Below are positions 23,350 to 34,951 of a DNA stretch of 64,000 bases, in pieces. The notes under the pieces are model-generated. The model searched no databases. It worked only from the letters and a program-made list of their open reading frames with translations, and was not told the origin of the DNA. The stretch is from Scleromitrula shiraiana (taxonomy: Eukaryota > Ascomycota > Leotiomycetes > Helotiales > Sclerotiniaceae): positions 2,356,001-2,420,000 of the forward strand of contig JABELC010000002.1 in the NCBI GenBank assembly GCA_028455995.1, in the 5' to 3' direction. The translations under genes and the position numbers were made by a program. Each line of letters starts with the position of its first letter. The stretch's first letter is position 1.

Positions 23350-24354
23350 GCTGGCACGCTTGCAAAATATCACTTCTGTTCTAAGTGGGGACCTTTCGAT
23401 ATTTCTTTTTTTTTCGGGGATGGGGGATGGGGATGGGGATAAAAGGCTGGTTGGGTAGGGATACGATGTCGTGTGGTGGGGGTGTGGTTTAGATTAGATT
23501 AGATACTCGATGAGATGAGACGAGATGAGACGAGACGAGACGAGATGACGAAGAACGAAGAACGCAGAACTCAGATTCCAGATTCCATCCACGCGTCCAT
23601 GTAAGTTTACATTATGGATTATTACATGTTTTCACGTACGCATGCACGCACGCCCGCCTCCGAACGCAAGAAATGAATGAACGAACGCACGCACGCACGC
23701 ACGCACGCAAGAAATGCAAGAAATGGAAGAGAGAAAGAGAAACAATAAAAATTACTACTACGGAAAAAAGGGATGGATGGATGGATTCGGTTACTTACAA
23801 TACTTTGTAGATTATATGGATCACGCTACACTATACTACATTACATTACATTATACTATACTTCACTTCACTATACCATACTACAGTATACTCTTGATTT
23901 CGTGAAGACTGTGAGATGAGATGCGATTGATTTCACACAAGTGAGCTCAACTAAATGGAAATGCCATTAGAGGTCAAATACTGAATGAGAGTCTAAACAA
24001 TCTATCTACAAGTAAAGAATGAGATGCAGAAAAGTAAAATTACATGCAACCATAGCGAAAACCATTTAAGAAAACACGCTTTCATAACCATCACACTTAT
24101 AGGAGTCATTGATACGAAGACATTATCATGAGACATAGTATCTTAAGTCGTCATCCACCTTTCTTTCTAAATCCATCACTTAAAGCTATAGGAATAGACA
24201 AATAAATTATTCACCTTGAAATGAACTTAACAACAGCCCTAGAGACATATTAGATATGATTCCCGTCATCATGAAAAAGAAAATTTGATGTTCAAGCATA
24301 CCTCAAATAGAACCGTGCCACATATTATAAGAACTAACAGAAGAAAAGATCATA
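23350..24354. other. intergenic with microsatellites
   Basis: 3' flank of VPS1. It holds GAGACGAGAT pentamer repeats (23511-23547), an ACGC array and TATACTACATTACA repeats (23828-23890). No gene is seen. Confidence 0.6.
23511..23711. repeat. GAGAC/GAGAT pentamer and ACGC tetramer arrays
   Basis: GAGAT/GAGAC pentamers lie at 23511-23547. ACGC tetramers lie at 23637-23655 and, more regularly, at 23685-23710. They are simple-sequence arrays beyond the VPS1 3' end. Confidence 0.8.
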
Positions 24355-25223
24355 CTATATGTTGTATCCCCACTCGAAATCGCCATATGCACCGTATTCC
24401 ACTCTAAAAAAATCATTCTCGCAATAATCAAGTAGGAGTAAACGTCGCTCGAGTACATCGACTTTGATGCGCTATGCAACAGGTTAGCGGAAAACCACAT
24501 CTATAAACCAAAAACTATGATTACTTACTCCGCGAGAAAGCTCTGGGAAGCGGACAAGCAACATCGTACTGATATCTGAGGTTGTGTAACGTGGTTTGTT
24601 CATCTCATGGGATGGAATCTTCCCATCAACAAGTGGAGCGTGAGTGGCCAAATAGGCGATAAAACGGTCATGTTTCTTAGACCAGCCATGTGGAAGTCCA
24701 CAGCTAGGTGCAGATTTGTTGACAAGTTCTGGTCCGGGAATTCGATAGTACGTTAAAATATTCATGGCTTTGATGCCAGAGTTGGGCTAGATTTTGTAAG
24801 CTTAAATATCTCAATGGAGCAGGGTATGATGAGACTCACGTTAAGAGGATCGATAGGTTGAGGGCGGAAGTCGGTAAAAGGAGTCTTGAGAAGCTTCAGG
24901 CGAGCAGCAGCAGCAGCTTCTCCATTGTAAGTAGATGCGAGGGCCTGTCTGTCGGTTGCATTCATTGGCCCTCTAGATACAGCATTTGCCCATGCTTTAT
25001 TGCTGTGGGTGCTAATATTCTCTTTTTGATGGTGTGACGCTGTATGGAAACTGGTCAGTACTTGTTAAGACTTGACTAAAAAGCAAAGCCTGATGTTTCA
25101 GTCAGGAGAAGATAGGAAGTACTGACTGTGCACAGCCGCGAGCTAGAAACAAAATGTTAGCAGATGTCCAATGAAGTAGGAGTATTGCACAGTAGTAGAA
25201 CATACTGGAATAGCGACCGCCAT
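24355..25223 (-). CDS. fungal orphan with SANT/Myb-like segment, five small exons
   Basis: Model: exons 25206-25223, 25127-25142, 24840-25039, 24529-24786 and 24355-24471, 202 aa. Splicing gives a continuous protein with LPHGWSKKHDRFIAYLATHAP, then ISTMLLVRFPELSRG joined to RIKVDVLERRLLLLDYCENDFFRV, ending EWGYNI. The pattern W-x(2)-EHD-x-F-I-A-Y-L, then kFPEL, then I-x-x-R-L-x-x-LD, then DyFRvg recurs in small proteins of Leotiomycetes and related fungi. It resembles a helical SANT/Myb-like fold, but no function is known to me. The last junction uses a TAG acceptor 45 nt downstream of the nearest AG, because only that keeps the conserved block. The first two exons (18 and 16 nt) are the least certain part; translation might instead start within exon 3 (MNATDRQALAS). 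Confidence 0.62.
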
Positions 25224-28200
25224 TTCTTCTGGAAGGGATAGTACTAGTAACTACAAAGTAATTGTTAGTATACAATCTCGAGGGAGCAGATCAACCGCTG
25301 ACTCGATGGACAATGCTATTGGGCTTGCATACCGAAGACTCTTTTTGAAGATCGAAAAGAAGAGTTATAAGGTAATGTAGACCGAGAACAGCAATCAGTA
25401 TGGAGTCAAATCGAAGTATGGCTGTAAAAGTTTAGTCGGATTGGCGTAAGTGAATACGAACGTCGGTTTTGTTGCTTTGGGATTTGAGAAATTCCGGAAC
25501 TGTTATGATTGTAAGCTTTTGCAAGATGCATGAATGAAATAGAAACCGGGTAAAGGAAATACGAACATTCTTCTGAATATGCCTGGTGTTTAATCTATTA
25601 GAAGAGCATATATGTAAGCCAATGTATGAAAGCTTTGCTGCCCTTAAGAGGAAAGTTCTTATCCATAGCGGAAATGGATCGATGTTGAGATTGGCAAGAT
25701 TGGCAAGATTGGCAAGATTGACAATATTTGTGTGGGAGAACGTACTCTTTGTTCGATCTCAATAATCTTGAGGAGTTGTCGAGGCTTTGAAGAAAACAAT
25801 GTTAGCTCGTGTCAGGTCAAGAACAACTTTAGTAAGAAGTGCGAGTCCGGAATGGCGGCAGGGATATTCATGAGAAGCCCAAAACAAGTGAAACTGGTAA
25901 AGTTGAAAAGTGAAAGTGAAGGCCGAAGTCGGCAGAATTAACATACTTTGATAATAAGTTCTTTTGTAGAAACACAAACACGACTGGATGATAAAATCAG
26001 ATTCTGTTGATACTCCATTGAAATTTGCAATTTGAGTAGGGAATAGAGAGTGCGTGAGTTGGTAGGTAGGTAGGTGAGTGGGTGAGTGAGTGAGTGAGTT
26101 GTGAGATATATGAGAAGAAGATTGAAGATGAGTGGTGAAATTTGTAGTAGTGAAAAGGAGAAGAACGAAATTGAGGACCGAGAAAGTTAAAATTGGAGTT
26201 GAACTGATAGTAAGAAAAGATAGAGAGAAAAAGAAAGATAAGAAGAGATCGAAGTGACAAGACTGCTGGAGGTATTCAAGAAGAAGAAGAAGAAGAAGAA
26301 GGAGAAGAATAAGAAGGAGAAGAATAAGAAGGAGAAGAATAAGAAGGAGAAGAATAAGAAGAATAAGAAGAAAAAAAGATGAAATAAGACGTACCTTTTC
26401 CTCTCTATTTATCAATGAAAAAGAAATAACACAGAGTATTCATCTCAACAACCATTTATCAGTTGCAACTTCTATGAAAACCAAATTGAATAAAATAAAA
26501 AAAATATATAACGATTTTTGAAACGGAAAATGAGTTATGAGGATACAAATTGAATCTTGACTCTCTGATAAATATCAAAGTGAGCTGATGAATTCTTGAA
26601 GAGAATATCGATAGTTGTATAAATATCCGATCCAAGAATAACTAGGTTTGAGAATAATAGTACAAGAATTTAAGAAAATGAAGAAGGTGAAAAGTTTATT
26701 GAAGATATAACTTTTTTTTTAACCCAATGCAATTAAATTGGCGATGTGGTAGGGAAGGAATTCAAAATATATTGTAAGGGATATTGTAAGGGTAAGGTGA
26801 ATGACTTCATTGGAAACTTTTAAAAGTTTCATCTCTGTAAGGGAACTCCCTTCGATTGACTGGCAATTGCCCGGCAGTATATATAGATGGAAAGAACGGG
26901 TTCGATTTGACTATGACATTGTACGGTATTTGGTATTTGGTATTTGGTATTTAGTATTTGGTACTCTGAGAAGGAGAGAAGGAAAGAAGCAAGATGTAAA
27001 GAGGCAATCAGGTACTACTTGTCTGTTTGAAAACACTGTAGATACCTCATATACCTCAGAGTGGATTCCACTCCCATTGATATATCAATTCTACATCTAT
27101 GTACATGGTCTTTAAAAGCACATGCAACCCTTATGAACATACTGACATCCACTTCGGATATTGTACTTCTTTCCATGTAGTAGATAGATTCTTGTTTGTT
27201 GTTTGCTCTCTTTCTCCTGAAGGCCATGAAATCCATGGAATGATGGAGTGGAATATTGCGCCTAATCTAGAATCAACGTACATGTTTTTATGTTATAGAT
27301 CCGTTTTAACTGATACTGTTACGACTTGCCGTCTTTTGTCTTGTCCTACTACGATCCGAAAGGAGACTTTTGCGATGTATTAGTGAAGCTCATCGTAAAT
27401 AGGAATGATGAATGAAATAGAAACACATATAATCAGACTTGCACCCGGTATATGATCTGAGCCCCTTCACATTCAGGTTGATAGTACCTAGGTAGATATA
27501 TCTTGAGGGGGAGGAGAGGGGTTGTGACAAAGATCACATACATACCAAGATTTCAGAAACAATCCGTAACTCGTCCTACATCAACGCCTACACCTCAATC
27601 CCAACACAATATACAATCGGACACCTATAGAAAAAGGAGAGAAAGAGAAAGAGAATGTAACAATCTCACCAATCCCTCTCTATTCAACTCCTCCTTTATT
27701 AGGCGAAAGGCTTCTCTTTCACAAAGGAACAAACATACACACATGAATTACATGTATTCTCTCGTCTTCCAAATTCCACAAGAAATTGCTGACATGTGCC
27801 ATATATATCGAAGGAGGAACATCCAGAAAACACAGGACGTTAGTCCGCCCCTCACTTATTGAAATGGAATGAGAAACCATCTCATTTTGCCATGCGGTAA
27901 TAATCAGGTGAAAAAACATGATTGAGAGTGAAAAAATATGGAATCACAGCTACACATGTAACCCACGGCTTCTTGCAGTGGTAACACTCATCTATCGGCG
28001 GATGCAACCAAATTTCGAACCTTTCCCCAACATACTTCCCATGCTAACTACGGGAACTTTTTCAATCAAGATTGGAATACGATTTTTGAGAAGAAACAAA
28101 TGATTTAGTGATTGCACGAAATGAGGAAAGTTTGAGGGGGGGTTGGAATCTCTTCTTTAAGTTCGCTCCAATTTGGACATCATTAATATTCTTGATGCGC

Positions 28201-28403
28201 GTTACAACAATTTTTTTTCTTCGGCGCATATAATACACAGAGCCTCTAAATTGGCATGACCCCCATGCGTATGTTGGTTGCACAAACGCCTTCCATCTAG
28301 AAAGATTGCAATCATACCTACTAACTTGAATGCGGCTAAAACTTTTCGGGAATCTATGCAAATCTAGCCCAACCGCTTCCACATCCATGCTCATTCTTTT
28401 TCT
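25224..28403. other. 3.2-kb gene-poor region
   Basis: No ORF with recognisable protein features is present. A 219-codon minus-strand ORF (25759-26415) is driven by the (AAG)n/(GGAGAAGAAT)n array and an Ile/Leu run, and is rejected. GGTATTTG repeats lie at 26932-26965. The right end is the 3' flank of adenylate kinase. A long non-coding RNA or an unmapped UTR cannot be excluded. Confidence 0.55.
26278..26372. repeat. purine-rich AAG / GGAGAAGAATAA array
   Basis: (AAG)n is followed by four copies of a roughly 15-bp GGAGAAGAATAAGAA unit and then AAGAAT repeats, all purine on the plus strand. Confidence 0.85.
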
Positions 28404-29414
28404 TTAGCGGCCGGTGATCTTGCTAAGCAACGAACCACTAGGAGCCTTTTGCTTATCAAATACACCTAGAAGTGACTTCCAAACTGCTCCAGGCTCTTGT
28501 GATGCATCAATACCGCTCCAGATACCAGTCTTTTGATAATAACCAACGACTGGTGCAGTTTGAGCGTGGTAGGTAACAAGTCGCTTTTTCAAGGCATCGG
28601 CGTTATCATCCGATCTTTGTACCAAAGGCTCGCCAGTGATATCATCCTTCATGTCATCCTTGGGTGGGTTGAAAATTCTGTGATACGATCGGCCTGAAGC
28701 GGGATGTACTAAACGGCCAGTGATTCGGGATACAAGGAGACCATCATCGATTTGAAGCTCGACAGCGTGTTGTAACTTTTGATTGCGTTCTGCAAGCATG
28801 GCATCCAAACGCTCGGCTTGCGTGACTGTACGTGGGAAACCATCGAGAATGAAGCTGTAATTTACGTCAGACTTGCCCATAAGATTATATATTTCGTGAA
28901 CCCTGAACTCACCCTCCTTTACATTCTGGGTTGCCCTCGAGTTCTGCCTTGATCATGCCAATAACAATCTCATCGCTGACGAGGCCACCTTGGTCCATAA
29001 TCTTCTTAGCTTCTCGACCCAATGGTGTCTTCTTCGCAACTTGTGATCGCAACATATCTCCAGTAGCCTGCAATAAGAAGTTAGCATAATAATTTCCCCG
29101 CAGATCCTATAACCTTACCAAATGACAGCATGAGAATTTTTCCTTGATCTTAGGAGCTTGAGTTCCCTTGCCTACACCATAATGTTTAGTAGATGTTCCG
29201 AGAAACATAAAAGACCATTTCAGCAATTATAAGTCAACAGTAACCTACCAGCACCTGGAGGACCCATAAGGATCATTCTAACGCTTTCAATTGCGCTTGG
29301 AGCTGGACCACCGGCAGCATGTTGAAGCTTGTCCTCGAGCTGCTTGACCCTCAATTCGAGTTTGCTCACAAGCTCTTGCAGTGTCTGCACAGTATCATCA
29401 CCAATTGGTGCCAT
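28404..29414 (-). CDS. ADK1: adenylate kinase
   Basis: Four exons, 29249-29414, 29119-29171, 28913-29067 and 28404-28854, encode 274 aa. The P-loop GPPGAGKGTQAPKI is split by the first intron. It is followed by ATGDMLRSQV (NMP-binding), GLVSDEIVIGMI, GFILDGFPRTVTQAERLD (Walker B-like) and a LID region GRLVHPASGRSYH with FNPPKDDMKDDITGEPLVQR. These are all the residues of a long-form adenylate kinase interconverting 2 ADP with ATP and AMP in cytosol and intermembrane space. An N-terminal 40-residue extension carries a short coiled coil (LQELVSKLELRVKQLEDKL), as in other filamentous-fungal homologues. The start is the first ATG of the exon. It is divergent from RPN8. Confidence 0.96.
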
Positions 29415-30423
29415 TGTGAATAGATATAGGTTTTAAAAGGACTAGACCAAGGTATTAAATGCAATGGAATTAATCCAAAAAGACACAGGCGTCTAAGTGA
29501 GGTGAAGTTGAGGTAGAATGGTCAAATAATCTAGGTATGCGTTGACGGGTACTGCTGTACTGTCTGTACCTGTACTGTGCTGTATTGAACTTGTTCCGAA
29601 CGGCAATCGGAGGCGCGGAGGGATGGGAAAAATTCACCGAGCTATCCCCCTCATTTAGGTCTATAGAACCACTAACAATATCAAGAAGAGGATATCAGAG
29701 AAGGAACATATATATATTTATATCATGGAATGGAAATTGAAAGAGTTTCTATATGGAAAGACAAAGAAAGAATTCGGGAAATACTGGAAAGTTCAATTTT
29801 ATCTACTCAGGCTTACATTACATTACAGCTTTGATCTCAGCTCCGCCCGAAACTCCTTTGGTAGTTGGTATACGGTCGCGACAGGAAGGTTGATTTGATC
29901 AAGAATACCTCGCCTCACTTTTTGTATAAGAATAAGTGATCAAATCGAAATCTATATCTGACTATTCAGAACAAATTACTACTAAATCTTTACGTTTTAA
30001 TGTCTCCATGGCCCTTTCTTTAACTCCCGCCTTCCCGCCTTATGATCCGCTGTCGCAGCTCTCCATCGGAGGCAGTCTAGACCGATTTTGGGATCTATGA
30101 ACTAACTTTCTATCGTCGTGAACTTATGTTTAGCTACTACGAAGAACTCATGTACTGATATGATAAGACCAAACTTTCCTTCTATTCATTTATGTCCATG
30201 GATCTTATGAATGATCATATGTTGATGTTAAAAGCGACCTAGAAATTGGAGGGGAGCTCGAATAATTATGACTACACGTGATCTTTACCGCTTTTGGTTT
30301 GGAGCTAGCCATCAGGTAGCTTCTTGCCGCGAATATACCTTTAGAAACATCAGCCTTGTCAAACTTGTTAACAACTTCTAAAGTTATTTTTGAGCAACAA
30401 TATTTACAAATCCTCAATTCATC
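29415..30423. promoter_or_regulatory. divergent intergenic region ADK1/RPN8
   Basis: It holds both promoters (1009 bp). No proteasome-associated GGTGGCAAA element was recognised within it by eye. No further gene is seen. Confidence 0.5.
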
Positions 30424-31627
30424 ATGCCTGCTACTACAGCAGAAACCCTTTCTCTTGTTACTAGAAATGTGTCTGTTGCACCATTAGTTTTACTTTCAGC
30501 AGCAGATCATTATGGACGTTCAGCCAAAGGCACGCGCAAACGAGTGGTTGGAGTGTTGTTAGGACAAAATGATGGAAAGAATGTACGAGTATCGAACAGT
30601 TTTGCTGGTATGTTCAGTCATATGCGGTTTTAGCAATATGGATTCTTTTCTATCTATCTCAGATACTAATGAAGAATACCAACAGTTCCATTCGAAGAAG
30701 ATGATAAAGATCCATCAGTATGGTTCTTGGACCATAACTACGTCGAGTCGATGAATGATATGTTCAAGAAAATCAATGCAAGGGAAAAGCTGATAGGATG
30801 GTATCATTCTGGGCCTAAGCTGAGAGCTTCGGATTTGGAAATCAATGAACTTTTCAAGAGATACACCCCGAATCCATTACTTGTGATTATCGATGTTCAA
30901 CCAAAGGAAGCCGGTGTGCCAACTGATGCTTACTTTGCGGTGGAGGAAATTAAAGATGTAAGAATTATAGCATGTGGAATACCATTATCAAGAAGAGTGC
31001 TAACAAACCACCTAGGATGGAACAACTACATCCAAAACCTTCGTACACACACCATCAATCATTGAAGCTGAGGAAGCGGAAGAAATTGGAGTCGAACATT
31101 TATTAAGAGATATCAGAGACGTGGCGGTTGGAACACTTTCGACACGAATCACAAATCAATTACAATCATTGCAAGGACTACATCTGCGATTACGAGATAT
31201 TGGTCAATATCTACAAAAAGTTCTTGATGGAACTCTACCAGTCAACCATGCCATCTTAGGAAATCTCCAAGACGTATTCAACCTTCTTCCCAACTTATCT
31301 ACACCTAAAGCCTCATCACACATTCCTAATGGTTCTGATGCACCTGTTGAGAATAACAGCGAATTAGCACATGCCATGAGTATAAAGACCAACGACCAAT
31401 TGATGGCCATCTACCTAAGTAGTTTGATCCGAGCCATCACCGCTTTCCACGATCTGATCGAGAACAAAATCCAAAATAGACAACAACAAGAGGAAAAAGA
31501 AGGCAAGAAAGACGAAGCTAAAGATGAGAAAGACAAGAAGACGAATGGTGTTAATGGCGTGACTGGAGAGGGAAAGGAAGGGAAAGAAGTGGAAAAGGAG
31601 AAAGATGATAAGGAAAAGAAGAAGTGA
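30424..31627 (+). CDS. RPN8: 26S proteasome regulatory subunit Rpn8
   Basis: Three exons, 30424-30607, 30686-30957 and 31016-31627 (introns 78 and 58 bp), encode 355 aa. The MPN domain begins at VAPLVLLSAADHYGR, with GTRKRVVGVLLGQ. The equivalent of the JAMM motif is degenerate (GWYHSGPKLRASD), as expected for catalytically inactive Rpn8, the partner of Rpn11 in the proteasome lid. TPNPLLVIIDVQP and the C-terminal helical region (AVGTLSTRITNQLQSLQGL, LPNLS, NDQLMAIYLSSLIRAITAFHDLI) match the family. The last 60 residues are a Lys/Glu repeat tail (KDEKDKKTNG, KEKDDKEKKK), longer and more charged than the yeast tail. The start codon is the first in-frame ATG after the promoter. Confidence 0.96.
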
Positions 31628-32020
31628 TGATGAATTTGATATGATGAGAATGGGAGTTGGTTCACATTGGGTGTTTAATGAGGGCATTCAGATAGGATGG
31701 GCATGACATGGCATTTAAAGAATGATGTGTCTTTGTATCATAAGTGCATAGCTTGCAAAATAATAGCGATCCATGCAAAGGTATCATCTGTCTGGTTTAT
31801 TTTTTTCCTCCTATTAACTCCTGGACTTTTCCTTGCCTTCTACTATTACCGTAACCATAGCCGTGATTATGATCATCCATCCGCCCGTCCATCCTGAACA
31901 CCAATAATTAAAATAACAATACCCTCCCGTATTCCTCATTCTCATCCCCATTCCCATAACAACCAGCCAAGCACCCACCCATCATCAAATACCAAACCGC
32001 AAATATCGAGCCCCAACCAC
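31628..32020. other. convergent 3' spacer
   Basis: It lies between the RPN8 stop and the end of the minus-strand SWIM gene. It contains presumed 3' UTRs and no gene. Confidence 0.6.
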
Positions 32021-32339
32021 TCAAACCCCCAACCCAGCCATCTCCTCCCTCCCCACAACCCTCTCCCTCACATACCCAAACCCTGCTCCCTCCTCCTCCC
32101 CCTCCCCCTTCCCCCTCCCAATAACATCCCACCTCTCCCCCAACAAACAAGCCAGTAAATGTTTACATATCGGTACCCCGCCTTCCCGCTCCCCATCTCC
32201 ATCTCCATCTCTACTCAACCCCCCATATCTCCATCCCCCTCCCTTTCCATCTCCACCTCCTTCATTTCCCTCCTCCTCCTCCTCCTCCTCCTCCTCCTCC
32301 TCCTCATCATCATCATAAAAATAAGAAGATGTAAACAAT

Positions 32340-32373
<34 letters not shown>

Positions 32374-33214
32374 TAGAGATTAAGGGAAACGCCGCAAAAA
32401 CAAAAGCCGCACAGCTACAATTCCATGCGTCGAGATGAATGATATATGAATTTTCCGTCGTCATTCCAACGACACCAGTATTGGTATTGGTATGGGGATG
32501 AGAAGTGGAAGTGGAATTGGAATTGGAATTGGATTTCCATCTTGAGGATGAGGTGTGCGATGTTGAGAGGACTTGGTAGATTTTGGATTTTTGTTTTTGT
32601 CTTGTCTCTGGTTTTTTCTGATTTGTGTCTGGATTGAAGTTGGGGTTGGGATTGGGATTGAGGTTGAGGTTGAGGTTGGTTGGGGGGTTTGGAGGGGGGA
32701 GTGAGGAGCGGGTGGATGGTACTGGTGCTGATGCTGGGGTATTAACATTCATATCAACATCAACATCAACATCAACATTCATATCCCCACCACCCATCTC
32801 CCCTCCTCCCGCTTTTGCCCCCCCATTTCCCTCATTTATACCCACAGCATCACGCTCCCCCTCACAAACAACCCGAACCACCAACCCCCGATCCAACAAG
32901 TCTAATCCCTGTAGTAAAAGCGGAGGGGGAAATACAACATGGAGGGTTGTTAGTAGGGCTCTATGAGAGGGAGGAAGATTTTTGAATGGATTTGTTGGGT
33001 TTGGGTTTGGGTTTGGGTTTGGGTTTGAGAGGTAGTTCGTTGAAGGAGGAGGATATGGTGATTGGGTTAGGGGATGGGATGGAGAAGGCGAGGTGAAGAG
33101 GGTGTTGAGGAGGGAGGTTATGAGGGTGCGGGGTGTGGGGAGGGGAGTTGGGGTTTGCTTTTGAGTATGAGCTTGAGTTTTGGGGGTTGGAGTTGAGGTG
33201 GGTTTTGTGGACAT
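32021..33214 (-). CDS. SWIM zinc-finger protein with repeat-rich insertions (Sws1/Shu2-like candidate)
   Basis: A single exon of 397 aa from MSTKPTSTP; the upstream Met at 33319 adds an Ile/Tyr-rich leader unlikely to be translated. The conserved core is PPSHRALLTTLHVVFPP with LQGLDLLDRGLVVRV (residues 80-115). The SWIM finger CxC...CxH is formed by WNCSC (Cys266, Cys268) and PICKH (Cys350, His352), followed by LLACLLGERW. I recognise this arrangement from fungal single-SWIM proteins, which include the Shu2/Sws1 (ZSWIM7-type) recombination mediators; the assignment to Sws1 is inference. The finger is split by about 80 residues of Ser-Gly dipeptides, an Asp/Glu run and Gly-rich sequence. Further alternating repeats (Asn-Pro, Asp-Val, Asn-Leu, Ser-Asn, Asp-Gly) come from in-frame hexanucleotide arrays. 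The acidic run is (CTC)n on the plus strand near 32268-32304. Confidence 0.8.
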
Positions 33215-33666
33215 GTTTTTAGAGGAAGGAGGTGGTTTGTTTTGTTTGGTACGGGTTGTATGTATTGTATCGTTGTGGTAGATTAAATGGGTGTAAATGT
33301 AGAGAGATTTGGTCACCAATCATGTGTTGATTGATATATTTGAGATTATTAAAAACGGTTAGAAAAAGTTTTAATGTTCTGAATGGAAATTATTTGAGAT
33401 AACTAAGGCGAGAGGAACTAAAGTGAAGACATTTGGGGAGAGGATGTGATGTGATTTAATCTGATTTAATGAAAAGGGAGGCGAAGGTGAGGAGATTCAC
33501 TCGGCTATTAGGAATGGCTGACGAAGTATGCCAGTAATTTACATGTTCAAAATCCTCGTAGTAAATTTCAAGTTTTTGATTTATTTCTATTTTTTTACAA
33601 ACAAATTTCTAAGCTCATATATACATGGAAGATTGAAGACGATACAGCCTACTATACGTAGGTAGG
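33215..33666. other. intergenic, no gene seen
   Basis: 5' flank of the SWIM gene and 3' flank of HEM13, both on the minus strand. Confidence 0.6.
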
Positions 33667-34951
33667 TCATACCCATTCCCTAGGTTCCCGTAAAACGTCC
33701 ACCAATCTTTGTTCTCTACTTCCCTTCTCAGGTTCATACATATATCTCCAACTAGCTGTTAATGGTAAACTCATCAAGATACTCTCCACCCTAGCACTTG
33801 GTGTATTTAATCCAAAGGCCGTTCCTCTGTCATGTACCAAGTTGAACTCTACATATCGACCTCTTCTTACTTGTTGCCATTCCTTCTCCTTCTCTGTATA
33901 TGGCATATCTTTCCTCTTGTTTATTATTGGGAGATATGATGGTAGGAAGGCCTTTAAACAACTTTGCGCAAAGGCAAATGTGTTTTCTTGATCCTTTTCT
34001 TGTTCGTCTAAATCATCGAAAAAGATACCTCCGATGCCTCTCGATTCTCCTCGATGTTTGTTGGAGAAATATTGATCACACCATTTCTTAAATCGTGGAT
34101 AATATGATTTATCGTGGTTGTCGCAAGCTTCCTTGATCGTTTTGTGGAAATGAATAGCATCTTCATCGAATAAATAACTTGGTGTAAGATCCGTTCCTCC
34201 ACCAAACCACCACGCGCATGGTGTGCCATCTGGGTTCTCGGTCTCGAAATATCGGTAGTTGAGATGAACAGTGGGTGCCATTGGATTAACGGGATGAAGA
34301 ACCATACTCAATCCTGCAGCAAAGAAATCGAGTGATTGGACATCAGGGTCAATAGCTTTATGGTTTACTCGCATCTTCTCAATCGCAGGTCGAGGTAATG
34401 TTCCATAGACCACACTAATATTAACTCCTGCCTTCTCGAACACATTCCCGTCCTGCAACACACTGGAGATTCCACCTCCACCATTTTCTCTGGTCCAGGT
34501 ATCTATTCGAAATTTCTTTCCATCAACCTGCTCTAGCTCGTGAACAATTTCTCTTTGTTGTTGTTTGATGAATTCCTCCATTCGCAGGCGCATTGGTGAG
34601 TTCTCCGTTACCCCGGATTCCCGCTTTGCAAGTGTATCTCTTTCCGCAATTGTAGGGGAGTCCATCTTCGCAGGTTCTTCTGTTACCTATAAAGGTGTGA
34701 GTGAAGTCCAATGCCTTAACGGGCATCTAGATATTGCATACCATATTGTAAATCAAAGCTGAGATGAACACAATTCCAACAGCAATTCTAGTTTTCGGGT
34801 ATAATACAGTGGTGCGCCCAGTTGGCCTATTGGGGTTGGGAGGCTTTGGATAATCCGCAAATGTTCTCCGTGGTTGTAAATGTATAGGACGTCTAAGGAA
34901 AGAAACTCTTCCAAAGCTCGAGATTCGAGCCCCTCTTATGGAAGAAGACAT
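33667..34951 (-). CDS. HEM13: coproporphyrinogen III oxidase (oxygen-dependent), mitochondrial form
   Basis: Two exons, 34742-34951 and 33667-34686 (55-bp intron), encode 409 aa. The enzyme oxidatively decarboxylates coproporphyrinogen III to protoporphyrinogen IX in heme synthesis. Family signatures are complete: GGGGISSVLQDG, NPMAPTVHLNYRYFE, WWFGGGTDLTP, GIGGIFFDDLDE, and RRGRYVEFNLVHDRGTAFGL near the C-terminus. The first exon encodes an Arg/Ser-rich mitochondrial presequence (RRPIHLQPRRTF) and a predicted transmembrane helix (RIAVGIVFISALIYNMV) before the catalytic domain. This predicts intermembrane-space anchoring, unlike the cytosolic yeast enzyme. The intron is phase 0 and joins IYNM to VTEEPAKMD. 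Starting at MDSPTIAERD would give a cytosolic form, so alternative initiation is conceivable. Confidence 0.96.

Noticed and set aside
25759..26415. 219-codon minus-strand ORF rich in Leu/Ile
   Set aside because: Its N-terminal part is a translation of the (AAG)n/GGAGAAGAAT array and the rest has no domain-like pattern; simple-sequence artefact.
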